Source: Levilactobacillus brevis ATCC 14869 = DSM 20054 (lineage in GTDB: Bacteria > Bacillota > Bacilli > Lactobacillales > Lactobacillaceae). From it: a DNA stretch of 64,000 bases. The notes beneath the pieces were generated by a model. The model was not told the DNA's origin. It did not search any database and was given only the letters and a program-made list of their open reading frames with translations. A program made the translations under genes and the position numbers. The stretch is from the NCBI RefSeq assembly GCF_001433855.1, contig NZ_AZCP01000004.1:330718-394717 (forward strand). The letters are read 5' to 3'. Positions 52,138-60,679 of this stretch are shown here, in pieces (the first letter of the stretch is position 1; every line of letters begins with the position of its first letter).

Positions 52138-53598
52138 CTAATGACGGGGGTTATCGGGCCGTTGCAGAGTTGACTGTAAATACCACGCATACAGATGTTT
52201 GGCTGCTGACAGCTTTAGATAACGTAATTGAATCTCTTGATTATGATTACCATGCCGAACGTTAATGGTTAGGTGGGCGAGGTGGGTGCGTTTCATCCAA
52301 ATGGATTGTCGTAAATGCAGGGACTGGATTTTGGTGACTGGGATAAAGTAACGGTCACGCGTCCACCAGTGGCCGGTCTGCACCGCTAATAAATCTGAGG
52401 TAATGAGACCGCCTGCCGTATTAGTTGCTGAAAAGTACCCCTGTAGTGCCGCCAGCAATAAGATGGGCAAGCTAATCCATGCCCAAGTTGGCAACCAATA
52501 GCTCAATAAACCAAGCGGTATTGCGACAATTAGCAGGGCATTTCGGATTTGATAGCGTCTGCGAGGGACGGTCAAAGCCGTTAAGGAAGGCAACGTGGTA
52601 GGAAGCCACGTGATAAAGGGATGTAAGGTGGCCATGGCTTGATCGGCTTGAATAACTGGCATGATCACGAGATCGTTGTCATCTTCATCACCAGCAGCCT
52701 TAGAAGCAATCAGAACCTGAACGGTCTGAAGGTGTAGCCATTGACGCAATAGATTTTGTTTAAACCGGACCGCTTGAATACGGTTGAGTGGAGCACTGAC
52801 GGTGTTGCGTTGAAAGAATCCTCGCGCCGTTTCTAATTGATCGGCCTGACGCGTGAGTTCGAAGTGATAGTACCGTTGTAATGTCCAAATGAAGGCACCG
52901 AGCCAAGCAATCACAATGAGAGCGACAATGGCGCTCACCAACAGAACTCGGGCTAAGTGGGTGGCATCAGTGACTAGCGCTGTTGTCATAGATTTTGGTA
53001 GTTTGTTATATAGGCCGAGTAAGACCAACAAGAAGGGCACAAAAATCATAGAGGTTAGCCCAAATTTAACGAGGTCTTGTGGGTTAATACGATAGTAAGC
53101 TTGGACGGTGTCTGTCGCGACGGTGGTCTGGTCGGGGATGACCGCAGCTGATCCGGTAGTAGTTGTGGGTTTAGTTTGGCGATAGCGGGCAATTAAATGG
53201 GCCGCGGTCGTTGGAACGGCAGCTAGGCGTGCTTCGGGCGTATGGTCTTCGTGACTAGCAGTTTCAATCAATAGTTCCTCTAACTGGAATGGTCGCAAGT
53301 AAAACCACTGTTTACGCTGGACGGTCTGAATCCGGGAATAAGGAATATGTTCATGGTGCCGCACCAAAATACCGGAATGAATGATAATGGCTGTTGGTGT
53401 GATTTGATAGGTTAAGGTGGCCCAACGCAAAATGGGCCAGCCACAAAAGACCAGAATTAATAGTATCAGGCTAATGGTAAATCCAAGATGGCCAAGCCGT
53501 GCGGTAAGTAAGATGACCAGCAGGTACCAATAATCCTTTAGTGCCTGAGCAATTTGTTGCAGGACGCCTAATGGATGGGTGTGTTTAGGCTTGGTCAT
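52138..53598 (-). CDS. ydbT: YdbT-like PH-domain membrane protein
   Basis: 486-residue membrane protein with three bacterial PH (bPH_2) domains separated by pairs of helices. The pattern is IQTVQRKQWFYLRPFQLEEL, then IQAVRFKQNLLRQWLHLQTV, then IQSLHLRQSIWMKRTHLAHL, one per repeat. I start at ATG 53598 after AGGAGG; longer readings run into ydbS. It overlaps ydbS by 14 bases. In Bacillus subtilis the sigma-W-controlled ydbST pair contributes to resistance against antimicrobials of related bacilli; the role here is by analogy. Confidence 0.88.
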   Translation of the reverse strand: MTKPKHTHPLGVLQQIAQALKDYWYLLVILLTARLGHLGFTISLILLILVFCGWPILRWATLTYQITPTAIIIHSGILVRHHEHIPYSRIQTVQRKQWFYLRPFQLEELLIETASHEDHTPEARLAAVPTTAAHLIARYRQTKPTTTTGSAAVIPDQTTVATDTVQAYYRINPQDLVKFGLTSMIFVPFLLVLLGLYNKLPKSMTTALVTDATHLARVLLVSAIVALIVIAWLGAFIWTLQRYYHFELTRQADQLETARGFFQRNTVSAPLNRIQAVRFKQNLLRQWLHLQTVQVLIASKAAGDEDDNDLVIMPVIQADQAMATLHPFITWLPTTLPSLTALTVPRRRYQIRNALLIVAIPLGLLSYWLPTWAWISLPILLLAALQGYFSATNTAGGLITSDLLAVQTGHWWTRDRYFIPVTKIQSLHLRQSIWMKRTHLAHLTINVRHGNHNQEIQLRYLKLSAAKHLYAWYLQSTLQRPDNPRH

Positions 53599-54064
53599 GG
53601 CGTGCCTCCTGGGCCAAACGCATGATTTGTTCACGAAGGCGCTCAGCATCCGCTAGTTCTAGCCCATCAATACTGTGACTGGTGGATGCAGTGGCAACCG
53701 TCACTTTAGTAAGATGCTGCCACTGTAACAACGGTCCAGCCGATAGTGTGACGTTTTGAACCCGTGCGATTGGAATGGCAATTCGTTCTTGAAAAATAAA
53801 ACCGGCTTGCATATCAACGGCTAAATCTGAGATTTGATACCGTGTGAAGCGATAGCGATAGGGAATCAGTCCGAGCTCAATCCCCGGTTCAAGCAAAGTG
53901 AGCATTAAGCCACCGATGCTTAGCCACAGGGGCCAATTCCAAAAGTGATAAGCCAGCCAAAGGAGACCGCTGATGACCAGTAAAACTAATAAGTTGCCGA
54001 GGGCACTGTAGCCCCAGATTCGTTTGATTCGTGGTGGTAGATGGTGTGCAGTCGATTGGTTCAT
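53585..54064 (-). CDS. ydbS: YdbS-like PH-domain membrane protein
   Basis: 159-residue partner of YdbT: two N-terminal helices (about 20-60) and one bPH_2 domain (ARVQNVTLSAGPLLQWQHLTKV). AGAGGGG precedes the ATG at a slightly long distance. First gene of the two-gene operon with coupled translation into ydbT. Confidence 0.87.
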   Translation of the reverse strand: MNQSTAHHLPPRIKRIWGYSALGNLLVLLVISGLLWLAYHFWNWPLWLSIGGLMLTLLEPGIELGLIPYRYRFTRYQISDLAVDMQAGFIFQERIAIPIARVQNVTLSAGPLLQWQHLTKVTVATASTSHSIDGLELADAERLREQIMRLAQEARHDQA

Positions 54065-54219
54065 AAATTAGTAAGCCCCTCTCCGAATAGTCTTAGTCTA
54101 CAGGTGAGCGGGAGAACTGACAACCCATCTTTGGCTTAGCGGTTCAAAATAAAAAAACTTAAAACCAGGCCCGCTAAGACGTCAAACGGTAAACTTACTA
54201 GCCAAACTGATAACCGCAA

Positions 54220-54248
54220 TTGACGGATTTTTTAAGACCCCGTATAAT
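54220..54248 (+). promoter_or_regulatory. Promoter of the PyrR-controlled unit
   Basis: TTGACG (54220-54225) and TATAAT (54243-54248), spacer 17. Confidence 0.75.
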
Positions 54249-54262
54249 AATCTGCAACAACC

Positions 54263-54308
54263 ACATAGTCCTTTTAAATTAGTCCCGTGAGGCTAACAAG
54301 GGTCCGGT
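54263..54308 (+). promoter_or_regulatory. PyrR-binding RNA element (pyr attenuator)
   Basis: Leader hairpin with loop TCCCGTGAGG between TTAG and CTAA, and a lower stem CCTT / AAGG across an A-rich bulge. This matches the PyrR anti-antiterminator loop consensus. It is followed by a terminator at 54333-54370. It controls the nucleoside deoxyribosyltransferase and cytosine permease genes: PyrR with UMP would favour termination. Confidence 0.8.
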
Positions 54309-54332
54309 AGAATTCATTGATGAAATGAAGCT

Positions 54333-54370
54333 AGCGGCCTAAATCCTTGCGGAATTTGGCCGCTTTTTTT
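54333..54370 (+). terminator. Regulated terminator of the pyr leader
   Basis: AGCGGCC(t)AAAT / AATTTGGCCGCT followed by seven T, about 45 bases before the first gene. Confidence 0.8.
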
Positions 54371-54412
54371 ATGGCCGTCGGTTGAAATTAGAAACATGGA
54401 GGAATTTTTTAC

Positions 54413-54853
54413 ATGGCACAGATTTACGTAGCAAGTCCGTTTTTTAGTCCCGAACAGGTCGATCGCGTCAAGCGGTTAGAAGCGGCGTTGAGCGCTAATC
54501 CAACAGTAACTGATTTTTATTCACCACGCTTACATCAGGATGCCGAACACGAACAGTTCACTAAGCCGTGGGCCACAGAAATCTTCCATCGCGATATGGA
54601 TCAAATTGCAGCAGCCGATGTTATTGTGACGGTACTGGACTTTGAAGCTAAGAACCTAGATTCCGGTACGGCATACGAATTAGGGGTGGCAACGATGAGT
54701 CACAAGCCAATTCTAGCTTTACAAGAAAAGGATGAAGCCGTTAACCTGATGATTACGGAAAGCTTGCACTGGTACACCAAGCAGGTCAAGGATTTTGAGA
54801 CGTATGATTTTAAAACTCTGCCAGTCGGTGAGTTCGTTGGAGAAATTCTGTAA
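54413..54853 (+). CDS. Nucleoside 2-deoxyribosyltransferase
   Basis: 146-residue enzyme that swaps bases between 2'-deoxynucleosides. IYVASPFFSPEQ opens the fold, and the active-site Glu is probably in DSGTAYELGVA, preceded by the base-site Asp in AADVIVTVLD. GGAGG precedes the ATG. The PyrR attenuator upstream and the cytosine permease 36 bases downstream place it in pyrimidine salvage. Confidence 0.88.
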   Translation: MAQIYVASPFFSPEQVDRVKRLEAALSANPTVTDFYSPRLHQDAEHEQFTKPWATEIFHRDMDQIAAADVIVTVLDFEAKNLDSGTAYELGVATMSHKPILALQEKDEAVNLMITESLHWYTKQVKDFETYDFKTLPVGEFVGEIL

Positions 54854-54889
54854 TTAGATACTAGGCATAAAAGTGAAAGGTGAGGGCCG

Positions 54890-56293
54890 ATGGCACAAGA
54901 AGTTAAGGTAGCTGCAACCGAAGAAACACAATCGTTTGGGCATGTTGAATCAATCCCGTTGGCCCATCGACGAATGTCCAATTGGGATTTGTTTGCCACT
55001 TGGATTGGGGCCAACGCGAACAATGGGACGTGGTACATTGGCGGCGTTATCGCGGCTTGTGGATTTCTCACGGCGTCGACAACGTTGATTATTGTGGGGC
55101 TGGTCTCGTATGCGCTATTGGCAGTTGCCAGTTATATGGGTTACCAAACGGGGGTTCCGGCGATGGCACTCACGCGGGCCTCATTTGGTTTACGGGGAAG
55201 CTTTATCCCATCGCTGATCAATGTCGTCCAATTTATCGGCTGGGCTGCGGTGAACACCTTTATTGCAGCCACCTCGATTAGCTATATCTTTGGTGAACTG
55301 TTTGGCTGGCCATTGTACGGTAAACCAGGCGGGACGTTTGGCCTGATTGTGGGGATTCTCATTATGAGTGCTTTGCATTTACTGAGCATTTCTTTGGGGG
55401 AACGGTCTGTTCGCTTGATTGAACGAATTGGGATTGTTTTGGTTGTCGTGTTTGTTCTATGGGAATCTGTCGTGGTTTTTCGGACCGTCTCATTTCATGC
55501 AATCTTAACCTGGCAACCGCCCCATCATTTGCGAATGTCATCAGGAGTCGCGGCGGATACTTTAGCGGCTTTCAATCTAGCATGGGTGACAGCAGCTTCT
55601 GATTTTAGCCGCTTTACGGCCAAAAAATCAGCGGCAACGACAGCCTCCTTTTTGGGCGCTAACTTAGGACTCTTCTGGTTTGCCTTTATTGGTCTATTTG
55701 CGACAATTGGCACGGCAGTTTCCCTGAACCATTTTGACCCTAATAACTCTGATCCGAGCACCGTGGCCGCTAAACTAGGCTTAGGGATCATTGCCTTACT
55801 GGTCATCGTGTTGACGAGTACGACGGCCAACGCCGTCAATCTGATGTCTGCCGGCTCAGCACTCACCAATATGACGCATCGGTTGTCGCTGAATGTTAGT
55901 TTGTGGTTGGTAACAATTGCTGCCACACTGGTAACCTTTATTCCCGTTTATTTGGCCAGTTTCTTAGATGTCTTTGAGACTTTTCTCGACGGGATTGGGA
56001 TGTTCTTAGGGCCAGAAATTGCGATTTTCTTAGTGGATTATTTCTTCTTAAAAGGAAAACACTATCGCCTCGCAGAATTAACGAAGGTGCAGGGAGCGTA
56101 CTGGTATACCCACGGCATCAATTGGATTGCCGTAGCCAGTTGGCTCTTAGGGGTTGCTGCATACTGGGGGTTAAAACAAGTACCAGCGATTGCAACCACC
56201 ACGGGGGCCACATTCATCGCCATGGCTATCACGGCCGCCATTTACGGATGTGGGATGCGGCTTACCAAAGCACAACCGGTTACAGCTAAATAA
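54890..56293 (+). CDS. NCS1 family cytosine permease (CodB-like)
   Basis: 467-residue twelve-helix transporter. The NCS1 signature WIGANANNGTWYIGG lies in TM1, followed by GVPAMALTRASFGLRGS in the TM2-TM3 region and TAASDFSRFT in the TM6 region. AGGTGAGGG precedes the ATG. Downstream of the deoxyribosyltransferase and the PyrR element, it should import cytosine or a related base. No cytosine deaminase gene is next to it, which leaves the exact base open. Confidence 0.88.
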   Translation: MAQEVKVAATEETQSFGHVESIPLAHRRMSNWDLFATWIGANANNGTWYIGGVIAACGFLTASTTLIIVGLVSYALLAVASYMGYQTGVPAMALTRASFGLRGSFIPSLINVVQFIGWAAVNTFIAATSISYIFGELFGWPLYGKPGGTFGLIVGILIMSALHLLSISLGERSVRLIERIGIVLVVVFVLWESVVVFRTVSFHAILTWQPPHHLRMSSGVAADTLAAFNLAWVTAASDFSRFTAKKSAATTASFLGANLGLFWFAFIGLFATIGTAVSLNHFDPNNSDPSTVAAKLGLGIIALLVIVLTSTTANAVNLMSAGSALTNMTHRLSLNVSLWLVTIAATLVTFIPVYLASFLDVFETFLDGIGMFLGPEIAIFLVDYFFLKGKHYRLAELTKVQGAYWYTHGINWIAVASWLLGVAAYWGLKQVPAIATTTGATFIAMAITAAIYGCGMRLTKAQPVTAK

Positions 56294-56303
56294 TGATAAA
56301 AGT

Positions 56304-56341
56304 AACGCCTCCAGTTAACCTTTGCGACTGGAGGCGTTTTT
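56304..56341 (+). terminator. Terminator of the PyrR-controlled unit
   Basis: AACGCCTCCAGT / ACTGGAGGCGTT followed by T-rich sequence. Confidence 0.85.
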
Positions 56342-56448
56342 AATTAATCTACCTATAAAAGGCCGGGATATCCGAGTGGCTGAATGCCCAAATTAAGGGG
56401 AGCCGTGGTAGAATATGTAACAACAGATAATGAGAAGGGGTGGCTGAA

Positions 56449-56691
56449 ATGATGCAAGAAATGCCAATTTTACCATTAGTAGAACGGCTGACGGCTGGGC
56501 AAAGTGTGACGCTATCGATCAGTGACGGACAGGAGATTCACATTGCGCCAGAAGTCATCACCGGCAAGTTAACCGGGAACTTCATCAGTAGTGCGTTACC
56601 ACAGGTTCGCTACGATGATCCCCGAATTATTTTAAAAGAAACTTTGGCAAAATTAGATGAACAGAGTTTAACGATCACAAGTATTGATTAA
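56449..56691 (+). CDS. Hypothetical small protein
   Basis: 80 residues, acidic, no membrane segment or signal; I recognise no family. The order MQEMPILPLVERLTAGQSVT, then short alternating strands, suggests a small beta-rich fold. AGAAGGGG lies eight bases before ATG ATG. It precedes the Mga-like regulator gene by about 75 bases and may be co-transcribed. Confidence 0.65.
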   Translation: MMQEMPILPLVERLTAGQSVTLSISDGQEIHIAPEVITGKLTGNFISSALPQVRYDDPRIILKETLAKLDEQSLTITSID

Positions 56692-56766
56692 CATTCGGTC
56701 GGTGGCACGACGTATTTGCGTGTACAAATGAGGTGCTGCTGGTTAACCACGATGGGGGAGAGCATT

Positions 56767-58251
56767 GTGAAGATTGATTTTGCTATGCTGACGACTAAGG
56801 AGGTTTTGCGGTTACGACTGCTAACCTATATCGAAGACCAACAGGGACACTTTAATTTAACTGATTTTGCCACGTCAGCTGAGATCAGTTATTCACGGGC
56901 CTATCACAGCCTGTTGAATTTACGGACAGAATTGCAGCAATTGGATGCGGCGACGACCCTGACAAAGGATGCGCTAGAGACGACTGTCACATTAGATGAG
57001 TATCGGCATTGGTTATATCAGCACAGTCTACCGTATCTGGTCATGGCGGCGAGTCTGACGGCAGAGTATACCTCAACCGCGGCTTTTTGTGCTGCTCATC
57101 AGGTGAGCTTGTCAACACTTAATCGACGGTTACGACCAATGAAGCAACAGCTCACGCAATATAATTTACAATTGGTCGCTACACCCTTACGGCTAACGGG
57201 CAATGAGACGTTGATTCAATTGTTGTATTTCATGCTCTATACCACGACGTTAACGCCGATAAGTGAATTGCCAGGCTTACCAGATAAAATGCGACCGTTG
57301 CACGATGCGCTAATGACAACCTATACGACTTCCAAGCTCTATCAGGAATCATCCGGGCTAAAATATCGCCGGGATTTGTTGATTACGTTGGCATTATTGC
57401 GCTTATCTCAAGGCTATCGTTATCCGGCCTTACGCTTACCGTTGGCTCATTTAACGGATTTACGCCAATTAGCGACGCAATTTCAGCAACAATTGGGGGA
57501 CACGCCACAACAAGCCTTGGCTGAGCTGGCGACCTTAGATTACTTGTTGACGACTTCCCCGTATTTTGTGCGGGCATTACAGCCGGATGCGATGGCCCGT
57601 TTATATCGCGGACTTCGCCAGCGAACCACACCGGCTTATGAATTAGCCCCCGGAGTAGTTGAACTGGCAGATTTTGCGACGGGACACGATTGGTTTGCCA
57701 ATTGGTTATTTGCCTTGTGCCAATTTATGTTGCTCTTTAAAGTCGATCCGTTCATGCGGGCTGAAATTACCGCGTTGTACCGGCCAACGCCGGAATCAAC
57801 GGCCGCTGGTACAGCCATTATTACCAGCATGGGAAGCTTATATCCACAGCAAGTGGGGGTGGCCGATCAACGATTGATTCAAAAATATCTGAGCAAGTAT
57901 ACGAACGGGTTGTCGCTAACGGCCGCTAAAGTGGAAATTTTAGTATCACATGATATGTACGGCGTGACCACTGACATTTTTAATCGGTTACTGAGCGGGG
58001 TGGTTCACGTCAGTCTGCTAACGGAGCAAACAACGATTGTTGATCAACAACGGGCGAATTACTTGGTTATTTATGGGGTGGATGAAACTGCTGTGTCATT
58101 TGCTCAGCGCCATCACCTAGAGACGTTTCATTGGATCAAGGAACTGGATTATGGCGAGAACTTCGATCGATTGTTACGTACGTTACGCCATCATGATCTG
58201 TCCTTGTTTGCCCTAGACTTTAATAATCGGGGAACACATTTGGAATCGTAA
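56767..58251 (+). CDS. Mga-like helix-turn-helix regulator
   Basis: 494-residue protein of the Mga / PRD-type regulator class. An N-terminal helix-turn-helix pair spans about residues 8-125 (FNLTDFATSAEISYSRAYHS; AAFCAAHQVSLSTLNRRLRP). A helical middle and an EIIB-like end (about 400-490) follow. I favour GTG at 56767, six bases after GGGGGAG; an ATG at 56752 is possible. No sugar phosphotransferase genes are adjacent, so the target is unknown. Confidence 0.78.
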   Translation: MKIDFAMLTTKEVLRLRLLTYIEDQQGHFNLTDFATSAEISYSRAYHSLLNLRTELQQLDAATTLTKDALETTVTLDEYRHWLYQHSLPYLVMAASLTAEYTSTAAFCAAHQVSLSTLNRRLRPMKQQLTQYNLQLVATPLRLTGNETLIQLLYFMLYTTTLTPISELPGLPDKMRPLHDALMTTYTTSKLYQESSGLKYRRDLLITLALLRLSQGYRYPALRLPLAHLTDLRQLATQFQQQLGDTPQQALAELATLDYLLTTSPYFVRALQPDAMARLYRGLRQRTTPAYELAPGVVELADFATGHDWFANWLFALCQFMLLFKVDPFMRAEITALYRPTPESTAAGTAIITSMGSLYPQQVGVADQRLIQKYLSKYTNGLSLTAAKVEILVSHDMYGVTTDIFNRLLSGVVHVSLLTEQTTIVDQQRANYLVIYGVDETAVSFAQRHHLETFHWIKELDYGENFDRLLRTLRHHDLSLFALDFNNRGTHLES

Positions 58252-58256
58252 AGTTA

Positions 58257-58295
58257 GGATACGCTGGAATCGAAGTGATTCTGGGTATCCTTTTT
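58257..58295 (+). terminator. Terminator of the Mga-like gene
   Basis: GGATAC(gctg)GAATC / GATTC(tgg)GTATCC followed by five T. Confidence 0.75.
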
Positions 58296-58388
58296 CATTA
58301 TCAATGGTGCATGCTTAATCTTATTTAGTGATGTCTCACAAGTAAAAGTGCGGTAGAATAAGGACAAAAATGATTGGGAGGTAGTGAG

Positions 58389-59762
58389 ATGACGCCAACA
58401 GCATTTAATACCGGGCGGGTACAAGTGAATAAGACAATCGCGGAGCTGCGATCTTTGGGTAAGGACGCGCGTGAACGAGTTCCGTTCTCACAATTGGGTC
58501 AGTACCAGCCACTTGATCGGGATAGTAATCAACTGATGGATCGGATTCGCCGGTTGCTGATTCCAGAATTGTTACCAGAACGTACGCGGCGAATGGCTGC
58601 CTCACCTTTTGCTTTTTTTCGCGGAACTGCGGAGTTAATGGAAGCCGATCTCCGGCAGCAGCCCAATTCTACGATTGAGACATTTGTTTGTGGGGATGCC
58701 CATATCGGTAATTTTGGTTTTTATGCGTCACCAGAACGACGCTTGCTATTCGATTTAAATGATTTTGATGAAGCCGGCATCAATCCGTGGGAGTGGGATC
58801 TCAAACGATTACTAGTTAGTGTTTTACTGGCGGCTCAGGCCAATGGAATTAAAGAAAAGAAGATTAAACAGTTTTTGCCGACGGTTGCCGCTAGTTATCG
58901 AAAGAGTATGAAGCAAATGTTCACGCAAACCACGCTAGCGCGCTTTTATCCCTTAAATGACGTTGAAAAACTCATTCAGGCTAGCGCATTGACGGATGCC
59001 GATTCACAACTGCTGATGACAATTATCAATCGGGCCAGCAAACGTGACTCCGAGCAGGTCGTCCGAAAGTTTACTACTTTGGATAGCCGAGGTAACTTGT
59101 GCTTCCGCGAAAATGCACCAAAAACCACGCATGTGACCGACGATGTGACGACCCATATCGCAACTTATTTTGCGGCTTACCGGCAAACGGTACGACCGGA
59201 TGTGAATTTGTTATTATCGCAATACCATTTGACGGATGTCGTCCGGCACAGTGTTGGGGTGGGAAGCTTTGGTTCACGGTGTTATTTGGTCTTATTGACC
59301 AGCATCGATGGCTCTCATTTGGTGCTACAAATTAAAGAAGCCCTGCCAACTCGACAACAAGGCAGTCAGACACTGGCGCAATTAACGGTGGCTCAAGAAC
59401 AGACAGAAGGCCAACGGATTGTCGATTGCCAAAAGATTTTGCAGTCAGCGTCTGACTCGTTTCTCGGCTACTTTGCGGGGAATCAACACAGCTTCTATGT
59501 TCGGCAGTTCCGTGACATGAAAGAATCTATCGATTTAACGCAGCTAGATTGGGGCCAGTTGCAGACCTACGCGAATACCTGCGCCTGGACACTAGCGATT
59601 GCCCATTGTCAGAGTCCTACAGCAGCCATGATCCGGGGCTATATCGGTGGCGGTAAACAGTTTGATGAACAACTAGCAGCTTTTGCCAGTGCTTACGCAC
59701 AACAGGTGCAGACGGACTACGAAAGCTTTGTGGCCTATCGCCTACCTACGAAGCAACCTTAG
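58389..59762 (+). CDS. DUF2252 family protein
   Basis: 457-residue cytosolic protein with kinase-like sequence order. FFRGTAELMEADL comes first, then GDAHIGNFGFYAS (catalytic-loop-like), FDLNDFDEAGINPWEWDLKR (metal-binding-like) and a later GSFGSRCYLVLL / LQIKEA. The start is ATG 58389 after GGGAGG. The family has no established activity. It is 60 bases upstream of a MarR gene on the same strand. Confidence 0.85.
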   Translation: MTPTAFNTGRVQVNKTIAELRSLGKDARERVPFSQLGQYQPLDRDSNQLMDRIRRLLIPELLPERTRRMAASPFAFFRGTAELMEADLRQQPNSTIETFVCGDAHIGNFGFYASPERRLLFDLNDFDEAGINPWEWDLKRLLVSVLLAAQANGIKEKKIKQFLPTVAASYRKSMKQMFTQTTLARFYPLNDVEKLIQASALTDADSQLLMTIINRASKRDSEQVVRKFTTLDSRGNLCFRENAPKTTHVTDDVTTHIATYFAAYRQTVRPDVNLLLSQYHLTDVVRHSVGVGSFGSRCYLVLLTSIDGSHLVLQIKEALPTRQQGSQTLAQLTVAQEQTEGQRIVDCQKILQSASDSFLGYFAGNQHSFYVRQFRDMKESIDLTQLDWGQLQTYANTCAWTLAIAHCQSPTAAMIRGYIGGGKQFDEQLAAFASAYAQQVQTDYESFVAYRLPTKQP

Positions 59763-59822
59763 CCATCTTGGGCGGGTTCGTGCTACAATGAAACCGAATA
59801 CATATCGGTGAGGTGAACGGAC

Positions 59823-60191
59823 ATGTCTGGACAGGAACAGATTCAGCAAATCATGCAGCTCTACGGGGCGATAACTCGGTGCTATAATCATCCGTTAGAT
59901 AACTTGACCGTTAACTTGCCACAATGCCAATTGTTGGGGTATGTGGCTAGTGACCATTTGTCGGTTGCCCAAGTGGCTAAACGGTTAGGATTTTCGGCTA
60001 CTAGAACGTCCAATTTAGTTGTTGATCTGTGTCGACAGGGGTATTTGAAACAGCAATTGGCGCCAGATGATCGGCGCCGTCGCTACTTGGAATTAACGAC
60101 GACTGGACGAACATTACTCGCAACGATTGAACAACAATTACCGTCGGCGTTATCGGTTCTTCTGACCGATTTACAACGGACGACGCACTAA
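59823..60191 (+). CDS. MarR family transcriptional regulator
   Basis: 122-residue winged-helix regulator. The recognition region is VAQVAKRLGFSATRTSNLVV and the wing is APDDRRRRYLELT, both typical. GTGAGG precedes the ATG. It is slightly shorter than most MarR proteins (about 140), mainly at the N-terminal dimer helix. It may control the DUF2252 gene upstream; nothing else points to its target. Confidence 0.85.
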   Translation: MSGQEQIQQIMQLYGAITRCYNHPLDNLTVNLPQCQLLGYVASDHLSVAQVAKRLGFSATRTSNLVVDLCRQGYLKQQLAPDDRRRRYLELTTTGRTLLATIEQQLPSALSVLLTDLQRTTH

Positions 60192-60236
60192 AAAAATCTC
60201 ATCACCAGGGGGTTACCCCAAGTGATGAGATTTTTT
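60188..60236. terminator. Bidirectional terminator
   Basis: TAAAAAAATCTCATCAC / GTGATGAGATTTTTTA between the convergent MarR gene and the small membrane protein gene. Confidence 0.88.
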
Positions 60237-60247
60237 AGTGGGTCCTT

Positions 60248-60478
60248 TTAAGAATGACTTTCACGTTTTTTCAATGAACGGACTGATTGCCGATGGTACC
60301 AGCCATCGGCTAAGAGACCGGCCAGTAAACACATGAATAGGCCCCCTGCACCCAGACTGGCTAGGCCAATGACCGTTAATGTGAGTTGACCACTAACAAT
60401 GGCAGCAAGGCCGGCAATGACAAGCACGGCGATAAACAAAGGAGCAAGTGTCTCCATAAAAAATTTGGTATGGGTCAT
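60248..60478 (-). CDS. Small two-helix membrane protein of unknown function
   Basis: 76 residues with two hydrophobic helices (about 15-35 and 40-60) and a basic tail (RQSVRSLKKRESHS). I start at ATG 60478, where GAGAGG lies just upstream; a longer reading has no ribosome site. It is divergent from mntH. No family recognised. Confidence 0.68.
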   Translation of the reverse strand: MTHTKFFMETLAPLFIAVLVIAGLAAIVSGQLTLTVIGLASLGAGGLFMCLLAGLLADGWYHRQSVRSLKKRESHS

Positions 60479-60567
60479 GAACCTCTCACTTTCTGTAAAA
60501 AATAGACTAGCTGATATTATCTTGCAAATGGTATGAAAATACAAGGAAAAATCGAATTTTAGCATTA

Positions 60568-60593
60568 TTATTTTATCGGGTAATATAAAATAA
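60568..60593. promoter_or_regulatory. Inverted repeat upstream of mntH
   Basis: TTATTTTAT, eight bases, ATAAAATAA: perfect 9-base arms, 25 bases before the mntH -35. Candidate site for a metal regulator such as MntR. Confidence 0.4.
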
Positions 60594-60617
60594 AAGTTAG
60601 ACGCGGCTAAAAATAGC

Positions 60618-60645
60618 TTTACAAACGCTGATGAGTCAGTATAAT
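60618..60645 (+). promoter_or_regulatory. Promoter of mntH
   Basis: TTTACA (60618-60623) and TATAAT (60640-60645), spacer 16. Confidence 0.65.
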
Positions 60646-60679
60646 AGTGACATACTGAGGAGATAGGGGAATTGAAAGA

